Below, piece by piece: positions 48,601 to 63,600 of a DNA stretch of 64,000 nt (position 1 is its first letter; each line of letters opens with the position of its first letter). The notes under the pieces are model-generated. The model was not told the DNA's origin, ran no database searches, and worked only from the letters and a program-made list of their open reading frames with translations. The translations under genes and the position numbers were made by a program. The stretch comes from Branchiostoma floridae (Eukaryota > Chordata > Leptocardii > Amphioxiformes > Branchiostomatidae), in assembly GCF_000003815.2 (NCBI RefSeq), contig NC_049980.1:3932497-3996496 (forward strand), read 5' to 3'.

Positions 48601-51600
48601 ATAAACAACAACAGCGATCGCTCGTATTAGTTTGTTTTATAGTGCTCTATAAGCTTAAAGTAAGCATGAGTCGCTCTCGTTTTCACTGCCATGCAGGAAA
48701 TGTTTTCGGCAGCATTTCTGAGCTGGTGTTTGTTAACGTGATAAGTTGAGAATGCCTGAGTGGATGAATTGTCTAGTTGATTTTGTATTTACCAGCTGAG
48801 GTAAGTTTTGATGTACATGTAACCTCAAAATGTATAGATTTGGGGCCTTCTAATGGCTTTCTACAGTGCAGCAAAACTTCTGAATCAGTTTTGTTGGTGG
48901 ATAGCTTTCAATGTGGTCGGGAAGAAGTGACATAAGTCTAGCAGCCTTCTTTTGAACTGCAGGTGCATTTCTGTTGAAGATTTTGATTGATGTCTTGTTA
49001 GGTGTGTTAGGGTGAAAGCCTGGCATTCCTGATTGCTAAGCTTTTACTGCGTTGCTCATTGTCTATTGATAAACAAACCTTCTTATTGACTGTTTGTTTC
49101 TTTATGTCCTGTTAGGTGTCCTTTGCTTCTCGTATTCCCGCGGCGTTCCCGGTCGGAGACGCCGTAGGCCTGAGCTCCACCCTGCTCCTGTACTGCGACA
49201 ACACACAGGCCGTGGACAGCAACCTCGGGCCAAAACTCGAGGACACCAAGCCCTCCACCACCTACAGCTTCACCCACGGTACGGGAAAGGGCGCGCCGAC
49301 CAACGAGAACGTGGAAACATTCACGCCAACGGTCATGATGCTGTCCAAGCACAGCGACGGATCACTCAACCAATGGGAGGTCAACTTCGCGCAGAACTCT
49401 GCGTTCTCGACGGTCGTGAGCGTTTCCCACCGTGCCCGTTGCTGCGGCCACCGGTTCCACCTGAACGAGCTTGCCTGCCACCCTGTCTTGCCCCTCCTCC
49501 TCACGACCTCCCACCACAACATTCCCCACGTCGAGGTCGACGACACGTGCTCCATCGGAAGTCGGAGCCGCAGCTCCAGCCGGCTGTCGTTCGAGAGCGG
49601 GAAGGACACGTCAGACCCCATGGAGAAGATAAAGGCCAGACTACGTCACGTAACAGGAGAATCCAAGCATGGAGGAGCGATATTAGAGGATGAGGATACG
49701 GTGTTTCCCATTAGTAAGGACCTGAGACACCCCCACGGTCTGTGTAGTGAGCTCATCCTGTGGAGAGTGGACCCTGTGGGTCCTCTGTCCTTCTCAGGTG
49801 GGTGTACAAAACAGTTTGTGCTCATTTTTTTTACCATGATTTCTGTATGCCCGGTTTGCCACCTGAAAATGTTACAGTACTATTTCAGATATTAAATGTT
49901 TCCATGGTGACAGATACCAAAATGTTGGAAGTTAGTACTAAGTACTCCCTGGTTGTGCCTAAAGAACCTTTCAGTATCTTTCCATATCATATTCAGTTGC
50001 TTTTAAAGTAACTAACAAAAAAAGTATTTTTTTCGTGCTTGTTTGTTTATTGTATGACTTATTGACAGTACTACTAACTAAAGTCAACATTTGGTTTCCA
50101 CATGATATATTAGGCACATTCGGGAACACTTGCAAGAAGCTAGGTCAAAGGTCCCAGAATAGGTTTATCTATTTGTTATTTCCTGTCTTCAATTTCCTGC
50201 TAGCGTATGGCATTGCATGTCTGTTTCCTTGTGAGAGAAGATTGTGCGAAAAGTGCATTAGAGACAATGAGCAAGAAATCTAAATTTGGATTTTAATAAT
50301 TGATAAAAAGAAGAAATTCATGAAATCTATTCAATATTTTCTACAGAGGTATGAGGCAGGGTTGTAGCCAGCACCCGCCCATCCTTTGATGGAATTTTGC
50401 AGCAGGGGATGGAAAAAAATTGCCCATTCCATCCTTTGTGACGTGCAAATATTAATGATATAAAAATAACTGTCTCCTCGTGTATTTTTTCACCCAAACA
50501 GATAACGTTGAACAGCTTATTCTACCAGCAAAATTATTGCCTCAAAATGTAGAAAATAGCATTTCAGAGGGTCTAGATTTCAAAATTTTCCAGAAGAGCA
50601 TGTTGGCTGGACCCCCCTTGCAAAGTCATGCTTTTGGCTAAAATCGATGGGACGGAAAATGATTTCAGGCTGCTTACAACCCGGGCATGAGGTTTTCGTT
50701 TCTTTTTCATTTTAAATCCAGGTGGGGTGACGGAACTGGCCCGCATCAACTCGTCCCACATCTCAGCGTTCTCCAACGTGGCGTGGGTGCCCACCCTGCT
50801 GCCCAGCTCCTCGCTAGGCGGGATGTCCAACTCCTACAGCGCCTGCTTCGTGGCGTCCGACGGGGACAGCCTGCGACTGTACCAGGCCGTAATTGACGCT
50901 CGCATGCTGCTGCAGGAGACCGCAAACATGGAGGCAGAGCGACTGGCTGAGGTACTTCATCTCAACTTGTCCAGGGCAATCTGACCCATTGAAGGACTGG
51001 GGCCAAGGGCAATACAGAATACCCCGTGTTGTATTATATCAGGGCTCTAGCCAGCGTCCGTTTTTCCGTCAATTAACAGAAATTTGCTGCACGTGAAGGA
51101 AAAATTGTCAACCTTGACGGACAAAAATCCTTGGTGGAAGCTACAGGCGGCTTGGGGACGCCGACCACGGCCGTAAAAGCCACACGCTGTTTGTTTTGCT
51201 ATTGTAATGGTTGTTAACAATGTGTTTCAGCGCCCTTTTGCATACAATAATCTCCTTAAAAACCCGTTTTTCAAGGTCTCAGTTCAGTCTCTCTAACTCC
51301 TGGAATAGTGTTTTCGAGACAATGGGAACTGGCTGACGGTAAAAAATTTCGAGCTGGCTAGAGCCCTGCAATATATTGTGCCAAACCGAGGAAAGTCAAG
51401 TTTATCGCAAAAGAAAAGAGGCTGAAGATGTGACATCAATTTGAAATTAAATGCACATCCCGTCAACAACCTATTGATTATACTTAATATTAATAATAAA
51501 CAAATGGATCGGGCGGTCCACTAGTTTGGCTTAAGGAAAGTTGTTTAGATTTTCGACAGTGGCGCACGCAAACAAATTCAAATGTTCAAACTATAGAGCC

Positions 51601-54600
51601 CTGGGCTGTACCGTAGAATATATGATAAGGAATGTAAATATGGCCCAGGTTTGATGTATTAACTTAATGGACCTATGTCTTTGTCTGTTTGCATGAATGT
51701 GATTGTAATTTCTTATCTCATTTTTCAGAGTGAAGGTTTCAGCAGTGGAGGGGAGTCTGTAGAGATGGCGTGGGAGAAACGGGAGCCGCTCTTCAAAATA
51801 GTCAGTCAGCAGTCCACCAAGAGGCCAGGCTGTGTCATAGAGCTGGATACCATCACCCAGGCAAAAAGGGTGGGTGTGATATTTTGTTATACACTGGACA
51901 TCATCTGTGATATCATGCTTAAGATGAAGTTGTTGTTTTTTTTGTTAAGAAGACCATCAATTTGATAATGCTAATGACAGTCTTATTTGCATAATCAAAG
52001 AGACATGATGAAACCATAAAACTGCATGGCTCTACTTGTTTCATGGAGGTATGAGGTCTCTGAAGTCCCATTTACCTTTGAGACATGTGAGTGTAAAGAT
52101 GCTATTTTGTCAAAGGTTTGAAATGTGTTCTATAGGAAGAGTTCCATTTTTTGCACATGTGTGTGTGTGTGTGTGTGTGTTTCTGCATGTTTGTGTGTGT
52201 GTGTGTGATGTGTGTTTGTCCCTTTGTCTGTGTGTGTGCGTGTTTCTAAATGACTTAATGTTTCTCCCCCCAGTCCTGGTGTGTGTGTGTCTGTGTGTGT
52301 CCATGTTTCTAACTGCCTTGTTCCCCTCCCCAGTTCTGGCAGAGTCCCCAACTGCTGCATGTGTTCCAGGTTGAGTTCTGTGTGTGTGTGTTAATCTGTG
52401 TTTCCATGTGTGTGTTCTAACTACCTTATGTTTCCCTCCTTTCCTCTTCCTCCTGGAAGAGTACCCAGCTGCTGTGTGTGTTCCAGGAAGTGTTCCATGT
52501 GTGTGTATGTGTGTGTTCTAACTGCCTTATGTTTCCCTCCCCAGTCCTGGAAGAGCACCCAGCTGCTGCATGTGTTTCAGGAAGAGTTCCTACTGGGCCA
52601 GAAGCAGGCAGGAGAGATGAGCATCAGTACTGACCCTGTGGACACCCAACCTCTCAACACCTCAGGGTACGTGTACGTGCTTACAATAAACTGATATACT
52701 CTCTAATACCAGCTCAGAAAAGAACACTAGAAAGTCATGCCTTCAAGACGTGTAAGATTTACCAATTTAGGATTTTTGTGTTCAAAAATTTGTATTTTCC
52801 ACAAACTATCAGAGTGCAGTGACAGGAATTTAAAATCACCATTGCAAGTAGAGGAATTTTTGTTAGATTATTTATCAAAGTTCTAAAGGATACTTGCAGT
52901 TAGATGTGCAAAAGTCAGATGCGACATTGGCCGTTCGGTGTAATATACATTTGCATGCAGCTGCCATGGTTGTACTGCCTATATTTTTTACATAAAACCA
53001 TAAACTACAATGCCTGCATTATTATCCTTTTCCAAGTTGCTTAAGTAACTGCTTTTTGGTGTATCTTATAACCTGGATGTCTAACCTTCATCAACGTGTC
53101 TGTACTTGTGTTCATTGTAAAGCTAAGGGGAAAAGCATTTTGATAGTGACTAAATATATATATGAATATCTGTTCACCTCCAGGTATGACGAGGGTTTCT
53201 ACCTGGTAGTCCTTGAGAAGGTGGAGGAGACGTCTGTTCTCCACATGTGGTACATCGAGATCGTCTCCCAACTACAGACGCCAGGTAAGGTTCAGACCTT
53301 TCGTTTTCTTTTGCCGGCAAGGAGAGTAGGTTGTCTCATTGCAGCTATGAACATGACAGTGTCTGCCATGTTGATGAGAATATATTTTTGGATGACATTG
53401 TATATTTTTGGAAGTACATGTATATGTGTACTCTGTAATAGACTATTAGCTACACTTGGTTTACTACTCTCCCAGAAGAGGATACTGGCCACTGCCTCGG
53501 TTAATGCCTGATGTTTTTATAACGTCCTGGACATATTGGAAACAGGTTTGTTTTTTTTTAAAGTCATTTTTGGTTAAGAGGGTGACAATCAAATGCCATA
53601 ATCACAGGAAGTTTGTATCTTATAGACTCTTGTTTGTTTTCCTAATCATTGTCTTTACTTACTGTAGTAATACCAAATGAGAACAAAAATGCAGCAACAT
53701 TTTTCATATCTTATACCCCTCGTAGCTGCTCGGGACATGACACCGAAGTTCAACTCCGAGTACGCCCACGACAGCGACACCTCGCCGGAAACTTCCGAAC
53801 CCAACAGCCCGACAACTGGATACACACCATCATTCCACACACCCACCTCCAAACTTGTTGTCACATCACACAAGGTAGTGACATGTTTGTTGTAAAACAC
53901 ATTCTTGCCCAAAGGTTATTCTATTAATGATTGCAGAATGACGTCATGAATGTTATAACAGTTAACAGAACAGTCAAAGGGACCACCTCTGCATAAAGAC
54001 CTCCTGGCCAACAAGGTTACTTTTGCTGGTCCCTTGGATAAATTGACACAAGCATTAAAAGTGCTGTCTATATGGCACCTGCAGTTCACATAGACCAGAT
54101 TTGATTGGTACAGAGTGGTCTTCTTGGGCAGTTTTGACTGTACAATTACTCAACTGTTAAAGCTACATGTATTTTGCCTGTTCATGTACAAATGTTGTTG
54201 ACAAGGTTTAGGCTAGTGTAATTTGTTTCACTTCTTTGTTGGAGGCCTGTCTTCAGCTCTTTGCTTTTCTCATTGAAGGCAGTGGAAGGCAAAGTTGATA
54301 CATAACTATTTAAGTCTTGCTTTCTTTATAAAATAAGTAGTTGGTTTCTTTAACCCTTGTCCTGCTGCCAATTTTTTACCCATATACCCTCCCTGTGCTG
54401 GGCATTTTTGACTCTCTTCAAAGTATGGGAAATGCTTTTACTTTGCTATTTCTTAGTTACTTTGCATTTAAGTAACCCTATAATGTTACACATCAATAGA
54501 AAGCTGAGAGTCTCTACTTTTTAGTAATGTCTTGAAAGTTTTACCCTGAGTCATAAAAATGATATGCAAGGGTAATAAATCAATAAAACAAGTTATTTCC

Positions 54601-57600
54601 ATAAACTTTTGTATTAATAATACCTGAATTTCATAAATAATCTTAGTATCAACACTACAACATTCCTATGACATATTGACAACATCAGAGCCACATATGC
54701 AGCAAAAAAATTTACCCAGGTATCACTGCAGGTGAGTTTATGGCTAGGTATTGTCCTGGGTGCTGATAAGGCTGTTCAATAGAATAATGTAACATATGAT
54801 CAGCTCCATCTGTCACTAATTATTTGCCACATAAAGGTACTTAATGACCTCCACAAAAGTAACCAAGGTCGAATTTGCAGCTTAACAGACTGTCCTAATT
54901 CGTTTCCTGTTGCGTGGGGGGTAATTTTCCATAAAAATGGTAAAGTTCACGTGCATATCTTCTTTTCTCATGTTCGGCAGCATTTCTTCACCATTCTTGC
55001 CCAAAATTGGATGTTCTGCCTCAGAATCAGTGGGGAAAGGCTCCTTATGCACTTGTTACCAAGTTAACTTTGACATTTTAGCGACTAAACTAAGAATTTA
55101 TGCCCCAAAACACGAAAAAAAACATGAAAAAACATATCTGCAGACGACAGTCGGCCATCTTGCTCATTAACATAATTTATGCCCGCAAAGAGCTCTGGGA
55201 TTGATTGCGCAACCAGGATATTGACCCTTGACCCCATTCATGCAGCCCCCATCTTCTTCCCAGCTGTTCCTGGTTACCACACAGAAGCCACAAAGGTTCC
55301 TGTGGGGAATACCCCCAGCCGGTTATATAACCGGACCCGCACACAGGCACAGCATGTGCATCCGGTTATATAACGGGGCCCGCAGGACAAGGGTTAAGAT
55401 AGTTTAAAGAAGAATTGGAAATGAAAAATGAGTTTTTGTTTTAATTCCTTTACAAGGTGTATGAAGCTGTGCTCGCTCTCCCAGAGGGGGTGCAGGTGGT
55501 TGATGCAACACCGGCGGCGGGACATCTCAGCTCAGCCTCCATCTACCCAGCATGCCTTGCTCCCTATCTCATCGTCACGGCGTGCTCGGACGGGAAGGTT
55601 CGCTTCTGGCGCTGTAACGTCTCCAACAAGGCCTCTGAGTTTGAGGAGTTCAGCGGTGTGATGTCACCTGTGGACTTTGTCAAGGCTCAGGATAAAAAGT
55701 ACAGGTGGGTTGTAGATGTACAATGTATTATCATAATGTTTCATATTTGACAAGTAAAGGATTTGTCTGTTGTGCTCTTTCAGTTGTGAGAAAGAAAGGA
55801 TTTTATACCCAACCTAAAGGCCAATACATTTCATACATGTACGTCAATGTTTTGGGTAGTACTCAAATTCCTTAGAGCATCATTTGACTCTACATGTACT
55901 TGCTCCTTAATAATTTTCTTTTCACACAAAAAAACAACAGTTTTTCTTTGCATTCATTAAATTTCGATTTTTTTCTTCCCCTTCTAAGATTCCAGCAGAC
56001 ATTCTGTGCTACTTTGCTTTAATCTCTTTCATCAAAATTTCACAAGTTTGCATGTAATGTCTACTTTATATTGTACAAGTTATCTCAGTCTGTTTGGTTA
56101 GTATTTGGTGTGTTCATCCAATGTGACTGCAAAGTACCTGTCTCCTTATGGTGAAATGTTGTTTCTCTGGTTCCAGGTGGGTTGAGTGGGAACTGATGGT
56201 ATCGGAGAAGGATGCCAGCAGTGCAGTACAAGTGGACGGAGAACCTGTTGCAATTAGCAGCGCGTACAACGGTAGATTCGCCTGCGGATTCAAGGTGCTT
56301 AACGTTCCGTCCGACAAACAGGCCGACCGTGTTTCCATGGACAGTAATGCTGCGTTCTGCGTGGCTATCATCGAGTGTGAGTCCACGGGTGGATCGGAGT
56401 GGATAGTCGAGGACACGTTGTTTCTCTCGGTGCCGGATACGTCCCCGGATCGAGCGCTGGTCCCGCCCCGACAAACTAAGTACCAGGTGCTACAGCTGGA
56501 CTGGGTGTCAAAGGAAGACGGCTCGCACATCCTAACTGTTGGGGTGGGTCCCAAAGTCTTCATGTACACTCCCGTATCCCCTGCCCTGCATTCATCGTCC
56601 GAGCAAGGCGTCGAGGTCGCTCCCAACGGCCTCCTAGCCTCCATGTTCTTGCCAGTGGCGACCCTAAGCCACAAGAAGGAGAACCAACGCTGGATGCTCC
56701 TTCGTAGTATTGATCTCCTCACGCCCGACGGACTCGAAGCACATTCCATGTCCCTCTCCTGGGTTCGCGACGGCATCCTAGTCGTCGGGCTGGGAGACGA
56801 GAAGCACGTGTACTCCCAGTGGTCCAGCAAGACGATAGAGGAGGAGAAGGTCTTGTTGTCGGAAGAAGTAGCGTCCCAAGACAATCTTAGCTCTAGAGAT
56901 TCGCCCAGCAGCACTCCCAGCACCTCCATTGTTAGTAGAGTATCAGCCCAGGGTAACAAACCCAGCCCGGAGAAGCCAACACCAGCAGAAGTTCAGAGCA
57001 AAGCCGACCTGAGCCAGAACAAAACCCTACACGACATCGGACTGTTCGAGGCTGCGTACCTTGCCTCCCCCACCCTCCCACAGTACCATCCCCAGCAGCT
57101 CATGGAGATCATGAACTTTGGGAAGTTCCGCCGTGTGCGGGCCATCCTGTCGCACATCGTGCGCAGCATCTCCTCCGACGATCAGGTGACACTCCCCGCG
57201 GAGCAGGACGTGTCGGGAGACGAGACCGACCGGCGGCGGCACCTCACCCGCGGTCTGAGCATGCTCAGTCGCTCCTACAGCATTAGCGCGGACCCGTTCG
57301 AGCACGGCCAAGAGGGGCACCTGGACTTTGTCGAACTAGAATCCATCGCACCGCTCCCCCTCTACGCCCTCCTCGCTGCGGACAGCGACAAATCTGCCTT
57401 CCTTCAACAAGAGGATGCGCCGACAAAATTCGGGGACACCAACGCTGACAAAACTGATGGCGATGCCTACAGCACGCTATTCGAACACCCAGACCTGAAC
57501 GTGGACGAGGACTTTACCGCTTTTACCGTCAAGAGCAAACCGCAACCAAAGACGATTTCTCTCAAGCAGTTCCCGCCAACGTACTTTGGGCCGGAGCACG

Positions 57601-60600
57601 CGAAGATCCTCACCATGCACCTGACGCACTCGAGACTGCCAGGGTTGTCCAGTTTGGAACAGATGCAATTGTTGGCTGTGGCGGACACTCTCGCGCACAC
57701 ACGGACAGAGTTCAGCGAAGGCACCTCCACCACTGCTAAAAGTAAGCTTATTATACATAGTTACTGAACTACTGTAAATGCAGAAATGTTCGCGGTGGAT
57801 TTATGTTCGCGGTTTTCGCGTTGGCCATTCCACCGCGAATTTAAAACCACCGCGAACATTTTTCTAGGGCATTAGAATAATACAGTGCATGGTGCTACCG
57901 CGAAATTAAAACCACCACGAAAAGTCCTTTTTCCCGCTACCGCGAAATTAAATCCCCGCGAACTTAAATGCATTTACAGTATTAGTTTAAATTTTATTGT
58001 TTCTTATTGTTAGCCTTTTTTTCATACATACATGTATCAAGTATGAACAATGTATTTAATGCCAGAAAGCATTATAAGTGAGTGTTTTACATGTAAGAGT
58101 AAGACAAAAATTTGATAAATTTGGTAAGAATGTAGAAATGTAAAAGACTAGATGAAGATTTTGTAGTTTAGGGATGACTATCTTACACCAATACTACTAG
58201 CTAGAAGTCTTAAATTTATGTGCTTTAAGTTCAATCTGTTTTTGATCTGCGTATATCTATGCAAAATGTATGCGTTTGAATATTCTAAAGATTTGACTTT
58301 ATTGTCACAGGTGAGACGGTGGATGGGTGTGGCCTGAGGTACCTGATTGCCATGAGACACCACCTGTACCTGTTGAGGTCCCTCCCACCTGTGCAGAGGG
58401 CTCAAGTGTTTCGACAGGTGAGTTGAAATTCAGGTCTTTCTGCTCTAAAACTTTCAAGGTACGAGTTACATCCAACACTCTTCATCCATAGACTACTGAA
58501 TTTCTAGGCATACACCATATACAACTTGACAATGTCTAATTTTCAGAAATTTAAGACTGAGGTGGGTACCAATTTTGTTATGGAAAATGGACCTGAAAAA
58601 ATCAGTGAACCGGATATTGGACCAATTAGAAAATGAACAGACTGTACTGGCAGGCATTGGAGTGTTTGGGGGCTTACAGATCCAAGAAAAGAACAAGAGC
58701 GAAGTAGAGGAGAGTCATTTTCAACAAGGCTTCCTTAGTAATTGTTTACATGACTAGGATTTTAAATTGTCAATGGACATCGGATACTGCACCAAACAAA
58801 ATCCAATGTACAAAATGTACATGTAGGGAAATGGACCATTGTTTCGGGTATCTCCCATTCACAAGATTTCACAGATAATTAGGTCCAGATTCAGGCCCAG
58901 ATCTTAACTATACCTGTTCCTGAAGTTTCTGTACCAGTTATCCACCCATACTTAAGATTTTTCTTTCGTGTCCTGTGCAGGGCCTAGCCACCTCCAACTT
59001 TGCCTGGGCCTTCCACTCGGAATCGGAGGCTGACCTGCTGAACATGATCCCCAGCCTGCACAAGGGGAAGCCCACGTGGAAGGAGCTGAAAGCCGTCGGG
59101 GTCGGCTGGTGGCTGCGCAACAACAACACCCTCAGAACCACCATGGAAAAGGTACCGGAAACTTTAAACAAGGCCATTAAGTTAAAAGTTAAACCCTTCC
59201 CGCGCATAGGGCGGCGCCCATCTCTGTTTCCTTAGCCATGGGCCACACAACGCAATCACTACAGCAGGGGGCTAGTCCACTGGTAGTGGTGTGTGTTCCA
59301 CTCTGTACCATGGCATACTCTTTCCCGAATGCTGAATGCTAAGCAGAGAAAGCAGCATGTACCATTTTTAAAGTCTTTGGTATGACTCGGCCGGGGATTG
59401 AACTCACGACCTACCGAATGCAAGGCGAACACTCTTTCCACAAGGCCATGCTGTCTTGATTATATGATTGACATTCATTCGTGCATCAATTTTCACCCAT
59501 ATCCAAAAAGAAAAGGAAAAGTTGCGACCATACTGTAAATGGTACATACCGGTAGAACCTGCAACAAGCAAGGATATGCCGTTAATTGCAAATATCGGAG
59601 GACATTGTACTTCTGTCGTGCGATGCTTCCTTAATTTCCTATTGTAAAACATGACAGTCAGTACTAAATGTTGTAACAGTTGTAAACTTCCTTGCACAAA
59701 CTATATTTTTCTGCTGTACAGTTGCACACTCAGTTATTGTTTAAGTGTGTTAAGACTGACTGCCAGTTACCACTCTATGCCCCATTCTAATGCGGAATCA
59801 TTATGCTGCAGTTCTGCATTAAATCTTACAAGTTTTATCTAACTCAGCGTGGTTAAAAAGAAAATTGATAGAACTTCATAGCTTGTAGTTAGTGAATCAT
59901 ATACATTTCCTTCCTGATTTGTGTATTATTATAGTTGTTGTTGTTTATCAGGTGGCCAAAGCAGCATTTCAGAACAAGAATGACCCGATGGATGCAGCTC
60001 TGTACTACATGGCCATGAAGAAGAAAACACTGGTGTGGGGGCTGTTCAGGTGGGTGGAAGTTTATTTCATTGGAAGTCAGGTTATAATCTCATCTACATG
60101 TATATCTTGGAAGGGTAGACATGCTTTTACAAGCAACTGTATTTTTTAAAATCTCCCATCCCTGAAAGTAGTTGGATATTAATAGCATCCTATATTAACA
60201 ATGTGTCCTCATACAATGTATATTAATTCATGGTACGTAGTGTACTACATTGTATAGTACATCATATAAGATCTGAGAGAAGATTGTTAGATTTGAACAT
60301 CAAAACCTAATTCTAGGATGTATTGGCCAGAATATTCACAACCAAAACCCTCTAGAATTGCTTTTTGTAATATCTTTAATAATTGTGTATTTTAGAATAC
60401 TAATGTCATGCATTATTTGCCAATCAAACCAAATACTTGAGGAAAACATTTTACTGTTCAATCAAAATCCTTTCTTTTCCTTTTTCTCAGGTCTGTAAAA
60501 GACAAGAAGATGATGGACTTCTTCCACCACAACTTTAACGAGGACCGGTGGCGACGAGCCGCGCTCAAGAACGCCTTCGCCCTATTGGGTAAGCAGCGGT

Positions 60601-63600
60601 TCGAGCACGCGGCAGCGTTCTTCCTGCTGGCGGGCTCGCTGTCGGATGCCATCGAGGTGTGCATCAACAAGCTGGAGGACCTGCAGCTGGCCATGGTGGT
60701 GGCACGGCTCTACAACTCCAACCTGGAGCAGGATGTACCTGACAGCCAGAAACAGGTGTTCTGTCTTTGTTTGATTGTTAAATGTTGTTGTATGGTCACA
60801 AACATTTACATTGTAGGTTGTGTGATCATTGTACAATTTTTATGACATAGGATTTTCAAGCAGGCTGTGATAGAACCAACCACCAATTACGATCTAAGAC
60901 AGCCAAATTTTGCGGGACACATACATGGATGTCTCATTAAAGTTTAGTGATTGTACAGCGTATGTTGGGACCGTGCTCATATGTAACATCTATTATCATA
61001 ATACCGGTACGTTTACGACGATTTCTCTAGCCATACTGATTTGACACATTGTCAACGCATCATTTTCTCCAGTTACATGTTGCTGTTATAGGTTACCCTT
61101 GCCACTTCTTCTGTGTAACTTTTCTGCCACTCTTGTCCTGCTAAAAGCGTAATATTGTAATTGTAATACGCCGCGGAATTACACGGCGAACGGGCGCGTG
61201 GTTGGGAGGGGGTACAAAATACCGGTAGGAAGAAACACGGCACAATTAACTGCCGCTATGTACATTTATACATCCTCTGATGTTCCTTCCTTTTCTGTCA
61301 GTAAATGCATAAAACATAAACCTGCATGAGCATACAAAATGTCATGAGAAAACGGACGTATACTGTCAAGAATTTTCATTTAACTTCTGTCCGTCACAAC
61401 CGCTATGACGTAACACTTCACTGCTAGCGTAGATATAAAAATGGCGGGAAAATGGCTGCGCACATTCAATTTTGCCCATTCAGTCATAGATCCGGGCTAT
61501 TATGCAACGGTTCTTCACACTTTTACATGAGTTGTAGGTCACCAACAGAAATTCAAGATTGTTGTTGAATCATGTTCGTCTTGTGCCGTGAGCATGTGTA
61601 ATTATGATCTATAAATTTGGCAATGAATGTGACAGTGTGTTCGTCCCACGACGAGCTGCCTACCCCGAAAAAGATACTGAAAACTTTTGGCCTTGTTGTC
61701 TTCGAATGTATTGTTATCGATGCTTTGTAAATGATGTATTGGACACCTAGATGTCTGAAGTGTGCACAGCTCAGAAATAACTATTGTTGCATGTGTAGAT
61801 CTCTTTAAGTTCCAATATTTTGAATCTACCGGTATAAGTCTTACTACCGGTATTATGCCAATGCATGTTAATCCACACAACAATCATTTTCAATACAGTA
61901 ACTAAGCTTACATGTATGTTCAACTTTGACTGATGGAAGCCATGATATACATGTACACAGTACAACATAACACAATACAATGTTTCAATAACTTGTCTGG
62001 GGCCTTTTTGTAGTAAGGTCTTGTGACCAAATCTTTTTTAAGAAGGCAGTACTTGAAATCAGCTGAATTGCCAAGGCCGATTTTTGAAAATGGACGATTT
62101 TTGAAAATCAGTTTGTACTACAAAATTAATGTCTTACTAACCTCGTGAAGCAATTCATGAAATCAACATACTTACCCATGGTCCACAGAAAAGCGTTTCG
62201 AAGATCTATAATGTATTCACGCACAGTTCTGTGGAATAGTCTGAGGCAGAACTTGAGGCAGGCGCCCTCTTTACCGTCGTTTAAGAACTTGACTCGACTA
62301 GAAATTATGTAACTATGGACTATGAGATGAACTGATATTGTGTTGAATACGAAAGTATTTATGGAATGTTGAATGTATCTTTTGTGTACTGCATTGTATT
62401 TAGAAGGTATTTAGACCTCTGACCTCCCCCACCCTTGAAATCTTGAAAAACGGCTCAGGCCGAATGATGTATCAAGGTTAAATAAAGGTTGAAAAAAAAA
62501 AATAAAGAAATTAATATTTTGCTTTTCAGGTATTGTACGAGCACATCCTGGGCCTGAGTGATGCTGGGGAGGAGCGTGAGGAGGGGAAGATCCACCCTGA
62601 CCCGTTCCTGCGCAGCATCGCGTACTGGCTACTGAAGGACCACACCCGCGCTCTCAACTGTCTCCTGCAGCAGCCCAAACAGGACGACATGGACAGTCCC
62701 AGCAGTGTGCGCTCCGCCAAGGGCAGCGAGTACTCAGCAAACCCAGAGGTTTGTTGTTTGTTATTTTTTTTTTTTTTTATCTATGCTGTGACCACACCTC
62801 ATAATTTTACAATATATCACGCTGGCGAGTATCGGCTAGGTGGGCATTTACTTTTCGTTTGAAGTTCTTCAAGTCTCTGATATTTACAATATGTTGTGGG
62901 AGGCAGTTCCATAGCTTAACTGTGGCTGGGAGAAAAGTTTGTTTAGCATAACCCCTAAATTGCCTTTCAGTCAGGGTTTTTTAACAAGTTTTCTACTTGC
63001 CCGAACCAACTTTTTACTTGCCCAAAATCTGAATAACATTTTTCTATGAATGTTCACTTTCAGCAGTAGAATTTTTTTGTCATCGGCTCTTTTTTTCTGT
63101 GTTGACCATTGCTTGATGTCATTACTGTGAAAAGTAACAAGTATGATCATACAAATCTCACTTATGGAATTATACAAATCAATTATGAAAAATCATACTT
63201 GCCCGATTGGGCAAGTGGGGTATGACGTACACTTGCCCTATCAGCATTTTCACTTGGCCTACCATACTACATGTAGTTCAAAGAGTGATGGTTGCAATTG
63301 CAATTGGACATTCTGTTAGGTACTCTTTAAAAGTCAGAGAGTTGAGTGAGGAAAGTTATGTAAAGTGCCTTTCCCAGGGGCACAACACCTTTAGATACTT
63401 TAGAAGTCGACAACTTTAATCACAACTTTCCCTTGCCACCTTCAGGTCTTCAACTTCTACAACTGGTTACGGACCCACCCTCTCCTCCTCCGGAGGCACC
63501 TGTCCACACACGAGGGGTCCGTCCGCGGAGCGCAATCTACGAACTCGTCCCTCCTAGCGGGGGTCGGGTTGCACGCCAGCCTGACGGCATCAGAGAAGGG

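Noticed and set aside
49094-49693. 199-codon + strand frame overlapping exon 12
   Set aside because: Out of frame with the DMXL reading, Arg/Pro/His-rich as expected for a shifted GC-rich exon, and starts before the acceptor.
56114-56959. Reverse-strand open frame of 281 codons
   Set aside because: Lies wholly over GC-rich coding exon 19 on the + strand; its length is a by-product of that exon's codon use and it shows no domain.
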